Of a DNA stretch of 64,000 nucleotides, positions 1 through 10,979 are shown piece by piece. Made by a program: the position numbers and the translations under genes. The stretch is from Candidatus Woesearchaeota archaeon (GTDB lineage: Archaea; Nanobdellota; Nanobdellia; Woesearchaeales; JAAOYA01): positions 81,678-145,677 of the forward strand of contig JAAOYA010000010.1 of NCBI GenBank assembly GCA_018221105.1, read 5' to 3'. Each line of letters opens with the position of its first letter. Within the stretch, counting starts at the first letter, position 1. The notes under the pieces are model-generated. The model did not search any database and was not told where the DNA came from. It worked only from the letters and a program-made list of their open reading frames with translations.

Positions 1-2
1 AT

Positions 3-1886
3 ATTGTAAAATTATCAATTGATGCGAGTGATCCCGACAATGATACATTATTTGTTTTCTACGAGCAACCATTAAATGAAACTGGAGAGTGGCAGACAGA
101 TTATCAAAGTGCTGGACGCTACGATTTTAACATTACTGTAACAGATGGTGATGTTGAATCAATTGTTAATGTAGTAGTGCTAGTAAATAATGTTGATCGA
201 AGCCCTACAATCACAGAGTTCAGTCCAACACAAGAAAATGTTATTGTTAAAGAACTTGAAAGTATTGAATTTGGCGCTCAAGCGCAAGATCCTGATTTTG
301 ATGACGTGTTACAGTTTGAATGGTTTTTAGATGATTTAAAAGTTGCTGATGGACAATCGTATACTTACGAGCCTGATTATGAAAGCCAAGGCGATCATAT
401 AGTAAAAATTGTTGTTACAGGTGCACAACTTAGCGCTAGTCAATCTTGGAGTGTAGAAACATTGCAAAAGAATCGACTACCGATTTTTGAGCCAGTAGCA
501 CAATTAGTTGTGTATGAAGGTCAAACTTTAACTTTTGAGCGCTCAGCAATTGACCCTGATCGCGACAGATTGTTTTACCAGTTTTCAGAGCCTTTTGACA
601 AATTTGGAGTGTGGACTGCTACTTTTGATGATGCTAGTTTTTACGCTGCACAAGTTAGTGTTACTGATGGTTTTGAAATTATCACTAGAGAGTTCATCAT
701 TGAAGTTGTTGATGTTAATCGATTGCCTGTTTTTGATGGCCTACAAGAAGTTTATAATTTGCAAGAGCGCAGTAAATGGAGCATTCCAGTAAACTTTAGT
801 GATGGTGATGGTGATGATGTTATTATTAGTATTGAAGGATTGCCTGCTGGCTCTTTTTTTGATGATGGTATTTTAGAGTGGACTCCAAATTATGAAGTAG
901 TACAACAAAACACTGCACTAGAGCGATTAAAAGGCAATACTAGAACAATAGAGATTGTTTTTGTTGCAGATGATGGTATTGACGTCGTGCGTCAACCTGT
1001 AAAATTGATTGTTGCCGATAAGAATCGAGCTCCAATAATAGAATATATTAACGAAATAGTGGTCAGCGAGGGTGAAACAATTGTTTTAAACCCCGTGGCA
1101 ATAGATCATGATGGTCAACCACTAAAATATTATTATAGTGGTTTTATGGATTCTAATACTAAAGAATTGACTTTTGATGATGCTGGAGAGTATATTGTTA
1201 AAGTTTTAGTAAGTGATGGTGTTAATTCTGACACTATAACTGTTGACGTGACAGTGCTAAACACTAATAGGGCTCCAACAATAAAAAGTGTTCGTGACAG
1301 GACAATCAATGAAGGAGAACAATTAATAATTGACTTAAAAGCAGAAGATGTTGATGGTGATAGTGTAATCTTTAGCGCTTCACAATTACCTTTTGGAGCT
1401 GTGATTGACAATAATCAGTTTGTTTGGACTCCTGGTTACGGGCAGGCTAGTAACGCTCAAACAATCGAGTATTCTATAACAGTATTAGCAAGTGATGGAG
1501 AGTTTGCAAGCGAAGAAACTTTCAGTGTTAGTGTAAAAGATGTTAATAGAAAACCAACAATCACTGGTTTCACACCACAATTTAATAGTATTGATTCTGT
1601 AATTGGCGCACCAGTAATTTTTGAAGTTCAAGCAAGTGACGCTGATGGTGACGCGCTAAGTTATCAGTGGAGTTTTGGTCTTTTAGAAGGACCAATAACA
1701 AACGGTACTAGTATATTGCAAAAGAATTTTGTAATAACTGGTCAGAAAACTGTCAAAGTGACTGTTAGTGATGGCACTAACAGTGTTAGCAAAAAATGGT
1801 TGGTAAATGTTTTAGAGCCCGTCGCCCCTACTATAACATTACAACCTGTTCTTTTTGAAAACATTAAAGAGACAAGAGTTATTTGA
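3..1886 (+). CDS. Large secreted surface protein with tandem cadherin/Ig-like repeats, 5' truncated by window start
   Basis: Frame stays open to window position 3; recurrent motifs such as 'VxVTDG', 'NRxPxI', 'DxDGDxxxF' spaced about 90 aa apart, typical of cadherin/PKD-like repeat proteins. Confidence 0.75.
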   Translation: MVKLSIDASDPDNDTLFVFYEQPLNETGEWQTDYQSAGRYDFNITVTDGDVESIVNVVVLVNNVDRSPTITEFSPTQENVIVKELESIEFGAQAQDPDFDDVLQFEWFLDDLKVADGQSYTYEPDYESQGDHIVKIVVTGAQLSASQSWSVETLQKNRLPIFEPVAQLVVYEGQTLTFERSAIDPDRDRLFYQFSEPFDKFGVWTATFDDASFYAAQVSVTDGFEIITREFIIEVVDVNRLPVFDGLQEVYNLQERSKWSIPVNFSDGDGDDVIISIEGLPAGSFFDDGILEWTPNYEVVQQNTALERLKGNTRTIEIVFVADDGIDVVRQPVKLIVADKNRAPIIEYINEIVVSEGETIVLNPVAIDHDGQPLKYYYSGFMDSNTKELTFDDAGEYIVKVLVSDGVNSDTITVDVTVLNTNRAPTIKSVRDRTINEGEQLIIDLKAEDVDGDSVIFSASQLPFGAVIDNNQFVWTPGYGQASNAQTIEYSITVLASDGEFASEETFSVSVKDVNRKPTITGFTPQFNSIDSVIGAPVIFEVQASDADGDALSYQWSFGLLEGPITNGTSILQKNFVITGQKTVKVTVSDGTNSVSKKWLVNVLEPVAPTITLQPVLFENIKETRVI

Positions 1887-1927
1887 AGAGCAAAAACTTT
1901 AAATACATGTGATAATCAATTCTTAAA

Positions 1928-2443
1928 ATGGCAGATGTTTTAGAAAACCAGCAATGTCCAATGTGTTTTAAAGCAACACTAACATTGCGCGAAGATGAGA
2001 CAGAAGTTCCTTATTTTGGAAAAGTTTTTGTTTTTTCAATGGATTGCTCTAATTGCAAGTATCACAAAGCAGATATTGAAAGTGCAGAGCAAAAACCACC
2101 TTGCAAAATAACATTTGAAGTTAACTCTGAAGATGACATGAAAGTGCGAGTTGTTAAAAGCGGGGAGGCCACTGTTAAACTGCCGCGCATCATGACGATG
2201 GAGCCCGGACCAGCAGCTAATGGTTTTATTACTAACATTGAAGGATTATTAGATCGCGCTAAAAAAGTTTTGGAAAGCGCTCGCGATAACGCTGAAGATA
2301 ATACTGATCGCAAAAAAATCAAGAACATGGTAAAAAAATTACAGAATATCATGTGGGGTCGTGACAAACTAACAATCACAATAGAAGACCCTAGTGGCAA
2401 CAGCGCAATAATCAGCGACAGAACAATTGTGAAAAAACTTTAA
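1928..2443 (+). CDS. ZPR1-type zinc finger protein
   Basis: N-terminal CPMC...CSNC zinc finger, 'FEVNSEDDMKVRVVKSGEATVKLPRI..MEPGPAANGFITNIEGLL' typical of the ZPR1 family. Confidence 0.85.
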   Translation: MADVLENQQCPMCFKATLTLREDETEVPYFGKVFVFSMDCSNCKYHKADIESAEQKPPCKITFEVNSEDDMKVRVVKSGEATVKLPRIMTMEPGPAANGFITNIEGLLDRAKKVLESARDNAEDNTDRKKIKNMVKKLQNIMWGRDKLTITIEDPSGNSAIISDRTIVKKL

Positions 2444-4086
2444 TTCTTTAGTAGTTTGTGTATGTCTTGGTGTATGCTGATTTTTTTCTTTGTTTTGCCT
2501 ACATAGAACGGGCTTGTCGCGTTGCCACCTGGTGCTCCGTGTGCTGCGTACTGGTTTGCAAAAGCTACTTGCTCGTTGTTAACAAAGCCAGCGTAGATTA
2601 TTAAATCTCCAACTAATGGCATTTTTGCTAGTGCGTAAGTATCTTTTGCTAATTGTATTGGATTGCCATAACGGCTCAATATTTTTTTTACTTGGTTTGA
2701 TGGGTTTTGTGTTAGTGGTAAGCTTTTGCCATGGCTTATTATTACAGGATTGGTTTTTGTGTGGCCTATTAGCACTCCTATTGCAGGATGTTTTGATAGT
2801 ATTGTTAAAAGCATTGGATATTTTTTACTAATCTCTTTAACTGTTAACTTATTTTTTGATATGTTAAAATAAATATTTGATAGGCTGCTGCCATTTTCTA
2901 CAAATATTTGTTCTTTGTTTTTCCACTTGAAAGTTTTTCTTTTTGTTCGATAATTTTTTGATAGGCTCCAAAGACCTGCTTTTATCATTATTCTTGCTGG
3001 AAGTGTAGCAATTTTTAGTGTGTTAGCTAGTTTTGTTCTTATTGCGTGCACTCGGTGATTGACTTGTAATTCTGCGCTTTCAAAGTCTACTAATTCCACG
3101 TTTTCTTTTGTTATTTCTTGAATGTATTCTCCTAAGCTTTTTCCGTACAAGTCTTTAAATGGTATGCTTTTGGTGTTGCCGTGATCACTTAATATGTGCA
3201 GTTCGTAATCTTCTGGTAGGTGTCGTAGTATTTTTGCTATTCTTCTATCAATCCCTCTTAGTGTTAGGTAGGCGCTTAGGTTGTTTGGTCCGCGATGGTG
3301 CGCTATTTCATCGTAGCCTAGAAAATTGACGTATACTCGCGGCACTTTTCGTTGTATGTCTAGAATTGTTCCGTGTGTTTCTATTTCACGAAGCAGTACA
3401 TTCATGGCAATTCTGACAATTGGAAAAAAGATGTTTTTGTCGGCTGTTAGTTTTTTACTAAATAATGCTTTTGTACCATAATATATTGATTCTGAAAATT
3501 CTAGTGTTAATTCAAAAAAAGTAAAACTTATCACTCTTAGCAAGCTTATTGGGTTTATCAGTAAAAAAAATAGTATGTCTAAATCTTTTACTTGCTTGAA
3601 AAGTTTTTTTTGCAATAAAGTGCTCATTGTTAACACGCAGTGCTGTGCGCCTCCTGAAAAAGTGTTACCGTAAGAACTACCGCCTTTTAGCACTCCAGTT
3701 TTTGGCAGGATGTTTTGTTCTACTAAAAGTGTTTTTTTTGCGTTGTCAAATGTGTATTCTTGTTTTTGTTTCTTGTCAATATAGCGAAATCCTGGAATAT
3801 CACCGTTAGTGCCATACAATATTTTTGCTAGTGACGCGGGAGTGTTTGCTGGAATGCCACTATAATATGGTTGTAATCGATAACCTTTTTTTCTTATTAA
3901 TCGTCTGATTGTTGGCGCGAAACCCCTGCGCATTGCTTTGTTTAATATGTCGTGGCTTACACTGTCGACTTGTATTACTAAGAATTTTTTACCTTTGGCT
4001 TTGCTTTCAACGTACGCTAAACGTTTTTGTATTGCCTTGTATTTTTTGGCTCTAAAATAGTCTAATGTTCGCTTTACTGGTCGCAT
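2440..4086 (-). CDS. Alkaline phosphatase / type I phosphodiesterase-nucleotide pyrophosphatase superfamily protein
   Basis: 'VIQVDSVSHDILNKAMRRG.AP', 'YDEIAHHRGPNN', 'LSDHGN' motifs. Confidence 0.75.
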   Translation of the reverse strand: MRPVKRTLDYFRAKKYKAIQKRLAYVESKAKGKKFLVIQVDSVSHDILNKAMRRGFAPTIRRLIRKKGYRLQPYYSGIPANTPASLAKILYGTNGDIPGFRYIDKKQKQEYTFDNAKKTLLVEQNILPKTGVLKGGSSYGNTFSGGAQHCVLTMSTLLQKKLFKQVKDLDILFFLLINPISLLRVISFTFFELTLEFSESIYYGTKALFSKKLTADKNIFFPIVRIAMNVLLREIETHGTILDIQRKVPRVYVNFLGYDEIAHHRGPNNLSAYLTLRGIDRRIAKILRHLPEDYELHILSDHGNTKSIPFKDLYGKSLGEYIQEITKENVELVDFESAELQVNHRVHAIRTKLANTLKIATLPARIMIKAGLWSLSKNYRTKRKTFKWKNKEQIFVENGSSLSNIYFNISKNKLTVKEISKKYPMLLTILSKHPAIGVLIGHTKTNPVIISHGKSLPLTQNPSNQVKKILSRYGNPIQLAKDTYALAKMPLVGDLIIYAGFVNNEQVAFANQYAAHGAPGGNATSPFYVGKTKKKISIHQDIHKLLKN

Positions 4087-4157
4087 AAATTGTTATTAAT
4101 GAGTTTTTTTAATAATTTTACTACAATTTTATAAAAAAAGATTATTTCTCGCTCATT

Positions 4158-6089
4158 ATGAGAAAAACTGGTAGTTTTGAACTTGTGACTGACTTGGTGC
4201 CTAAGGGCTCTCAACCTAAGGCTATAAAGCTGTTAGTTGATGGTCTAAAAAAGCATTCTCATCAAACGCTTTTGGGAATTACTGGTAGTGGTAAGACTTT
4301 TACCATGGCTAATGTTATTGCACAGGTTAACAAGCCAACCTTGATTCTAGCTCACAATAAAACTTTGGCTGCGCAATTGTACAACGAGCTTAAAGAATTG
4401 TTTCCAAATAATGCTGTTGAGTATTTTGTTTCATACTATGATTATTATCAACCTGAAAGTTATCTGCCAACAACTGATACTTATATTGAAAAGGATGCTA
4501 AAGTCAATGAGAAAATTGAGCAGTTGCGCCTTCGCGCTACTACTAGTCTTTTGACGCGCAATGACGTGGTTATCGTGGCTAGTGTTAGTAGTATTTATGG
4601 ATTGGGTAGTCCTGCAACTTTTGAGGATTTGTCGTTTAGTATTACTAAGGGCGAAAAATTGAGTCGTCAACAACTTTTGAAAAAATTATTGGATATTCAG
4701 TATGAGCGCAATGATACTGCTTTGCAAAACGGTCGTTTTCGTGTTCGCGGTGATGTTGTGGATATTTTTGGTGGTTTTGAAGAACATTTAGTGAGAGTGG
4801 AATTTTTTGGTGATGTTGTTGAAAGTATTACTTTGCGCGAGAACGTGAGTTTTAAAAAATTAGAGTTGCTAAACTCTATTGATGTTTTTCCTGCGCGCCA
4901 TTACGTGATTACAGAACAACAAAAAGAAATGGCGCTTGACAGCATTAAAAAAGAGTTAGAAGAGCACGCCCCAACTTTAGAGCCCCTAGAGCGTCATCGT
5001 TTGACTACTCGCACAAAGTATGATTTGGAAATGCTTGAGAATGTCGGGTTTTGTAGCGGTATTGAAAATTATTCTCGCCATTTTGAAAATCGCAAAAGTG
5101 GAGAGCCACCTTATTGTTTGCTGGATTTTTTTGGTGATGATTTCTTGTTTTTTATTGATGAGAGTCACGTATCAATCCCGCAGGTTCATGGTATGTATAA
5201 GGGCGATTACAGTCGTAAGAAAAACTTGATTGATTTTGGTTTTCGCTTGCCTAGCGCGTATGATAATAGGCCTTTGAAGTTTGCAGAGTTTGAAAAATAT
5301 TTGAAGCATGTTGTTTTTGTCAGTGCTACCCCGGCTGATTGGGAATTAAAAGGTAGTGGTCAGGTTGTTGAGCAAATCATTCGTCCCACTGGTTTACTCG
5401 ACCCACAAGTTATTGTTAAGCCTACAAAAGGACAAGTTAATGATTTGATAAGCGAGATTAAAAAGACTGTAAAGAATGGTTTTAGGGTTTTAGTCACAAC
5501 ATTGACTAAGCGCATGGCTGAGGACTTGGCCGATTACTTAGCAAAAGCCAATATTAAGACTCGTTACATGCACTCTGAGATTGATACTATTGAGCGCTCT
5601 GAAATTATTCGAGAATTGCGCATTGGCAGTTTTGATGTGTTGGTTGGCATTAACTTGTTGCGTGAAGGACTTGACATTCCTGAAGTATCACTTGTTGCTA
5701 TAATGGATGCTGACAAGGAAGGTTTTTTGCGCACTGACAGGAGTCTTATTCAAACTATTGGTCGTGCTGCACGTAACAGTGATGGTCACGTGTTCATGTA
5801 TGCAGATAAAATTACTGATAGTATGAAGCGCGCCATTAGTGTAACGCACGAGAGACGTGCTAAACAAATAATGTTTAACAAAAAACAAGGCATTACTCCT
5901 AAAACTATTATTAAAAAGATTCCTGAAAAACTCGTGGAGGTTAGTGATGTTAAAAGCATTCCTAAAAGCAGCATTCCACAAGTTGTTGAAGAATTAGAAG
6001 CTCAAATGAATTTAGCTGCTGAAAACCTTGATTTTGAGCGTGCAATACAATTGCGTGATCGTATTAACGAATTAAAAAATAGAAGTTAG
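4158..6089 (+). CDS. uvrB: Excinuclease ABC subunit B
   Basis: Walker A GITGSGKTF, 'YYDYYQPESYLPTTDTYIEKDAKVNEKIEQLR', 'IDESHVSIPQVHGMY', C-terminal UVR domain. Confidence 0.98.
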   Translation: MRKTGSFELVTDLVPKGSQPKAIKLLVDGLKKHSHQTLLGITGSGKTFTMANVIAQVNKPTLILAHNKTLAAQLYNELKELFPNNAVEYFVSYYDYYQPESYLPTTDTYIEKDAKVNEKIEQLRLRATTSLLTRNDVVIVASVSSIYGLGSPATFEDLSFSITKGEKLSRQQLLKKLLDIQYERNDTALQNGRFRVRGDVVDIFGGFEEHLVRVEFFGDVVESITLRENVSFKKLELLNSIDVFPARHYVITEQQKEMALDSIKKELEEHAPTLEPLERHRLTTRTKYDLEMLENVGFCSGIENYSRHFENRKSGEPPYCLLDFFGDDFLFFIDESHVSIPQVHGMYKGDYSRKKNLIDFGFRLPSAYDNRPLKFAEFEKYLKHVVFVSATPADWELKGSGQVVEQIIRPTGLLDPQVIVKPTKGQVNDLISEIKKTVKNGFRVLVTTLTKRMAEDLADYLAKANIKTRYMHSEIDTIERSEIIRELRIGSFDVLVGINLLREGLDIPEVSLVAIMDADKEGFLRTDRSLIQTIGRAARNSDGHVFMYADKITDSMKRAISVTHERRAKQIMFNKKQGITPKTIIKKIPEKLVEVSDVKSIPKSSIPQVVEELEAQMNLAAENLDFERAIQLRDRINELKNRS

Positions 6090-6154
6090 GTGTCACTTAA
6101 TAGTGGTAAATTACCAATAGTTTTATAAACTATTAAAACAATCTATCGTGCATA

Positions 6155-7075
6155 ATGACAAAAATATTACAGTTTTCAGACTTGCACGCAGATTCTGCTA
6201 AAAGGCAAGCCGTCCTAAATATTGCAAAATCTACAAACCCATCCGCTAGTTTTGATTTGGGTGATGAAATTGAAGCTAGAGAATTCTACCCGGAAGTATT
6301 TTCAAAAATTAACATTCCAATACCTAAAGAAGTCATTGATGATATTAATAGAGCAAAAGAACTAAATTCAGAACAAGAGCTTATTAAAGCACTACAAAAA
6401 CATGAAGCAACACTAGCACAATTACGCCAAGGTGTTGAAAATGCAGTAATAGAACAGTTAAAGGTTGAAGGTTCAAAACTAGAAGAAGAGCTTTACAGCA
6501 GATTAAAAGAAATAAATCCTGTTTATGGAGTTTTAGGAAATCATGATCCTTACGCTCTAAAAAAATTTACTCCCAGTGTTACTTATATTGACGAGTCAGA
6601 CCCTGTTAAAGTTAATGATCATTCAATTGCAGGCGTTGTCAACAGTGACGAATTTGTATCTGAAAAGTTTTTGCACTTGTACCCACATCTTACAAGAGAC
6701 ATCAACAACAAAAATGTCGATGAAGTTTCACAGCACACAGGCAAAAGTATTGATGAATTATTACAAAACAGTGCCGAATACCAAAGGTTGCACGATAAAA
6801 ATTTCACTATTGTAGCATCTCACAAGACAGTTTTACCAAACAGTTATGGCACTGGGATTGCGGCTAGCAAATTAGCAAAAGAAAAAGGAGTGAAGCTTAA
6901 CATGTGCGGTCATCGTCACAAAGGCAGTGTAGAAAGAATTGAAGGTGTTTTAATGGTTAATAGCAGTCCAAACATTGCATACGTTGTAGATATTGATGAT
7001 ATGACTGTTGATGTTTACTGGATTAGCTCTGACAAAGAAGGTTTTGCGCGTAATAAATTTGAAAAAGCTGCTTGA
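6155..7075 (+). CDS. Metallophosphoesterase family protein
   Basis: 'FSDLHAD', 'GNHDP', 'CGHRHKG' motifs. Confidence 0.8.
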   Translation: MTKILQFSDLHADSAKRQAVLNIAKSTNPSASFDLGDEIEAREFYPEVFSKINIPIPKEVIDDINRAKELNSEQELIKALQKHEATLAQLRQGVENAVIEQLKVEGSKLEEELYSRLKEINPVYGVLGNHDPYALKKFTPSVTYIDESDPVKVNDHSIAGVVNSDEFVSEKFLHLYPHLTRDINNKNVDEVSQHTGKSIDELLQNSAEYQRLHDKNFTIVASHKTVLPNSYGTGIAASKLAKEKGVKLNMCGHRHKGSVERIEGVLMVNSSPNIAYVVDIDDMTVDVYWISSDKEGFARNKFEKAA

Positions 7076-7681
7076 TTATTTCTCTTCAAATAATACTTTA
7101 TCATCAGTTGACTCTTCAGCTTTTATACTTCCAAGCTTTGATGGTTCTTTTTTTGGTTTTGTTTCTATTGTAGTTTTTTCTTTCGGTTCTTTTTTTGGTT
7201 TTGTTTTCTTTTCTCCTACCATGAACATTGTAAAAACTGCTATCAAAAAAATGATTATTAGTGCTGGGCTAATAAAATTGTCTCCTAAAAATGATAGTAC
7301 GTCATTTAGTATATTGAACTCTGCTAGTAGTATTAGAAAAAATAGTGCTATAAATATTGGAAAAGTCCAACGTTTTTCCCAAACGCTAACCCCTACTGCA
7401 GCAGTCATTATTTGAAACATAACAATAATGAGCAAAAACAATGCTATTCTTGATAGCATTAAATTAAAATTTATGAATTCTGGCAATATTGCAACACTAA
7501 AAAATCCTAACACTAATGCTATTGTTGCATGAATATTTTTTTTTGAAGCGTCACCAAAAATCTTGACTTTTTCCATTACAGCATAAGCTACTGTGAAAAC
7601 TAGAATGAACGGCAGTATCACATCTGTCAATCCAACATTTTCTAAAAATAGGAAAGTGTTTGTAATCATCGCGTTTACCAT
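7076..7681 (-). CDS. Multi-pass membrane protein with charged C-terminal tail
   Basis: Several hydrophobic segments, Lys/Glu-rich C-terminus. Confidence 0.6.
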   Translation of the reverse strand: MVNAMITNTFLFLENVGLTDVILPFILVFTVAYAVMEKVKIFGDASKKNIHATIALVLGFFSVAILPEFINFNLMLSRIALFLLIIVMFQIMTAAVGVSVWEKRWTFPIFIALFFLILLAEFNILNDVLSFLGDNFISPALIIIFLIAVFTMFMVGEKKTKPKKEPKEKTTIETKPKKEPSKLGSIKAEESTDDKVLFEEK

Positions 7682-7773
7682 AAAAGATTTTATTGTCTTG
7701 TTTGTTTTTAAAGTTTTTCACTAGACAAGTGCCGGTAAGCTTTATAAGTAATAATTTGTTCTGCCAACCTCTT

Positions 7774-10563
7774 ATGAATAAAGATATTGTTATCAGGGGT
7801 GCCAGAGAGCACAATTTAAAAAACCTTAACGTGACAATTCCACGTGACAAACTAGTGGTCATCACAGGTCTTAGCGGTAGTGGTAAATCTAGTTTAGCGT
7901 TTGATACTATTTATGCTGAAGGGCAGCGTCGATACGTTGAAAGTTTGAGTGCTTATGCACGACAATTTTTGGGTTTGATGCAAAAGCCTGATGTTGATTC
8001 AATAGATGGACTTTCTCCGGCTATTAGTATTGAACAAAAAACTACTTCGAAGAATCCTCGCTCTACTGTTGGTACTGTGACAGAAATTTATGATTATCTT
8101 AGGCTTTTGTTTGCTCGTGTTGGAAAACCTCATTGTCCGCAATGTGGCAAGCCTATTAGCGCTCAAAGTGCTCAATTGATTTCTAATCAAATACTTGAGA
8201 ATCGCAAAGGTGAAAAAATTCAGGTTTTAGCACCTGTTATCAGGCAGCGTAAGGGTACTTATGAGAAACTTTTTGAGGATTTCAAAAAAGAAGGTTATGC
8301 TAGGGTTCGCCTTAACAAAAAATTCTATGATTTAGAAGATGATAAACTGCCAACACTTGATCGTTATAAAAAGCATGATATCGAAGTTGTTGTTGACCGC
8401 GTTCAAGTCAACTCTCAAAAATCGCGTGTTAACGAAGCAGTTGAGAATGCTTTGAAACTGGCTCATGGGTTAGTGATTATTTTAGGTGAGAAAAATGATG
8501 AGAGGCTTTATTCTTCGCATGCCGCTTGTGCTGATTGTAATATTAGTTTTGAAGAGTTGCAGCCTAGAATGTTTAGTTTTAATAGTCCTTTTGGTGCTTG
8601 TGAGCACTGTCACGGTCTTGGTTTTAAACAAGAGGTTGATGTCGAACTAGTGATTCCTAACAGTGAATTGTCTTTTGCTGAGGGCGCTATAGCACCTTGG
8701 GGTAATACTATTGACTCTTGGCGTTATTATTATTTACGCCGACTAGCCAGAAAAGCAGGTTTTAATATGATGACACCTGTTAAAAAACTGTCAAAAAAAG
8801 TTTTAGACGTGGTATTGTACGGTCCTAACCAAGATGAAGATTATTGGGGATTAGATGATGAGTTTGAAGGCGTTATTCCAAGTTTAGAGAGGCTTCACAA
8901 GCAAACTGATAGTGAGTGGCGCCGTGAAGAAATCGAAAAGTACATGCGCAACGTAGAGTGTCCAAAGTGTCATGGCAAAAGATTAAAAGAAAAAGCTTTG
9001 GCTGTTAAAATTAGCAAAAAAAACATTATTAATATTACAGATTTTTCAATAAAAAACTGTCTTACCTTTTTTAATAATCTAAAACTTTCACAAAAAGATG
9101 AGATTATCGCAAAGCAAATACTAAAAGAGCTAAAGGCACGATTAAACTTTTTAGTAAATGTTGGCCTAGATTATCTCACATTATCTCGCGCTGCCGGAAC
9201 ATTAAGTGGTGGTGAAGCACAACGCATTCGATTAGCTACTCAAATTGGCAGCAATTTAATGGGAGTGGTTTACATTTTGGACGAGCCTAGTATTGGATTG
9301 CACCAGCGTGACAATAATAAATTAATAAAGACTTTGAAGCAATTGCGCGATGTTGGCAACACAGTATTAGTGGTGGAACATGATGAGGACACTATTTTAA
9401 ACGCTGATAATGTTATTGATATTGGCCCTGGAGCAGGAGTTCATGGTGGCAAAATAGTATTTCAAGGCTCGCCAAAACAATTGATGAAAGATTGTGATTC
9501 TTTGACTGGACAATACTTGTGCGGCAAAAAAAAGATTGCAATGTTAGAAAAAAGACGTCAAAACAGTGATTATTTACTAATTAAAGGAGCCAAGCAAAAT
9601 AATCTAAAGAACTTAACTGTGAAAATTCCTACAAACGTGTTAAATGTCATCACAGGTGTTAGTGGCAGCGGCAAGAGCACCTTAATTCACGATATTTTGT
9701 ATAAGGGTTTAATGAAAAAAATTCACCGCTCAAAAGAGCGCCCTGGAGCGCATGACGATATCATAATGGGTGAAGATGTTAATAAATTAATACTTATTGA
9801 TCAAAGTCCTATTGGCAGAACTCCTCGCTCAAACCCTGCAACTTATACTAAAGTTTTTGATTTGATTCGCAGTTTGTTTGCAATGACTAAAGAAGCAAAA
9901 ATGCGCGGTTACACTCCAGGAAGATTCAGTTTTAACGTCAAAGGCGGTCGTTGTGACAATTGCGCAGGTGACGGCCTAATAAAGATTGAAATGCATTTTC
10001 TGCCAGATGTTTATGTTGAATGTGAAGAATGTAAAGGCAAACGCTACAATAGCGAGACTTTAGAGGTTAAGTACAAGGATAAAAGCATTGCAGATGTTTT
10101 AGACATGACTGTCAATCAATCACTAGAATTTTTTGAAAACATTCCATCAATTAAAAGAAAATTGCAAACACTCTACGATGTCGGACTTGGCTATATAAAA
10201 CTAGGACAGTCAAGTACTACACTTAGCGGTGGTGAAGCACAACGTATTAAATTATCACGTGAACTGTCTAAAAAAGATTTAGGCCACACTTTGTACTTGC
10301 TTGACGAGCCAACTACAGGACTGCACTTTGATGACGTCAACAAACTATTAAACGTGCTACAACGATTAGTTGACAAAAAAAACACTATTATTGTAATAGA
10401 GCACAATCTTGATATCATAAAAAACGCTGATCACATTATAGACCTTGGCCCTGAAGGCGGTGATGAAGGAGGCCAAATAGTTGCCGAGGGCACACCTGAA
10501 CAAGTAGCACAAAGCACTAAAAGTTACACTGCAAAGTACATCAAAAAAGTTCTAGAAAAATAA
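7774..10563 (+). CDS. uvrA: Excinuclease ABC subunit A
   Basis: '[62 protein letters not shown]', two ABC domains with zinc fingers; ATG at 7774 fits UvrA N-terminus better than the track start 7693. Confidence 0.98.
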   Translation: MNKDIVIRGAREHNLKNLNVTIPRDKLVVITGLSGSGKSSLAFDTIYAEGQRRYVESLSAYARQFLGLMQKPDVDSIDGLSPAISIEQKTTSKNPRSTVGTVTEIYDYLRLLFARVGKPHCPQCGKPISAQSAQLISNQILENRKGEKIQVLAPVIRQRKGTYEKLFEDFKKEGYARVRLNKKFYDLEDDKLPTLDRYKKHDIEVVVDRVQVNSQKSRVNEAVENALKLAHGLVIILGEKNDERLYSSHAACADCNISFEELQPRMFSFNSPFGACEHCHGLGFKQEVDVELVIPNSELSFAEGAIAPWGNTIDSWRYYYLRRLARKAGFNMMTPVKKLSKKVLDVVLYGPNQDEDYWGLDDEFEGVIPSLERLHKQTDSEWRREEIEKYMRNVECPKCHGKRLKEKALAVKISKKNIINITDFSIKNCLTFFNNLKLSQKDEIIAKQILKELKARLNFLVNVGLDYLTLSRAAGTLSGGEAQRIRLATQIGSNLMGVVYILDEPSIGLHQRDNNKLIKTLKQLRDVGNTVLVVEHDEDTILNADNVIDIGPGAGVHGGKIVFQGSPKQLMKDCDSLTGQYLCGKKKIAMLEKRRQNSDYLLIKGAKQNNLKNLTVKIPTNVLNVITGVSGSGKSTLIHDILYKGLMKKIHRSKERPGAHDDIIMGEDVNKLILIDQSPIGRTPRSNPATYTKVFDLIRSLFAMTKEAKMRGYTPGRFSFNVKGGRCDNCAGDGLIKIEMHFLPDVYVECEECKGKRYNSETLEVKYKDKSIADVLDMTVNQSLEFFENIPSIKRKLQTLYDVGLGYIKLGQSSTTLSGGEAQRIKLSRELSKKDLGHTLYLLDEPTTGLHFDDVNKLLNVLQRLVDKKNTIIVIEHNLDIIKNADHIIDLGPEGGDEGGQIVAEGTPEQVAQSTKSYTAKYIKKVLEK

Positions 10564-10601
10564 AACATTTAAATATAACTTATTACTTTGCAGTGATTAA
10601 A

Positions 10602-10970
10602 ATGGCATCTGAAGAATCAATTGAAGATAAAGTAGGTATTAACATAATACCTGTAATATACCATTTACAAGGGTTGGCAGAAGACATTCAAGCTATAAAA
10701 GATGCAGGATTAGATAATATTCAAGGCCACTTTGTAAAAATTCCTAAAGATTTTCCTGCAGACTATATCGATGTAGCAAGAAGCGCTGTACTATTTTTGT
10801 ATAATCCTCAAAACAGCACTAACCCGATTCATGACATAGCGGATAGACAAATGGTTCGAAGAGCTTATATGCACTTAAAAACAGGCAAAACAGAATTATT
10901 CCCCATAGCTGAAAGCTATAAAACAACAGAAAAAAAACTAGGAATTAGCATTGTTGAAGATCAACCTTAA
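10602..10970 (+). CDS. Conserved hypothetical protein
   Basis: ORF with TATA-like 'catttaaatata' about 27 nt upstream of ATG 10602 (track start 10593 is GTG). Confidence 0.6.
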   Translation: MASEESIEDKVGINIIPVIYHLQGLAEDIQAIKDAGLDNIQGHFVKIPKDFPADYIDVARSAVLFLYNPQNSTNPIHDIADRQMVRRAYMHLKTGKTELFPIAESYKTTEKKLGISIVEDQP

Positions 10971-10979
10971 TTTCTGTTT

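Noticed and set aside
5688-5981. Antisense ORFs inside uvrB and other genes (also 12630..13238 -, 55428..55946 +, 45762..46083 -)
   Set aside because: Overlap fully with strongly supported coding genes and show no protein family features
7201-7415. ORF 7008..7415 + extending past the metallophosphoesterase
   Set aside because: Antisense to the membrane protein gene 7076-7681, low-complexity Phe/Ser translation
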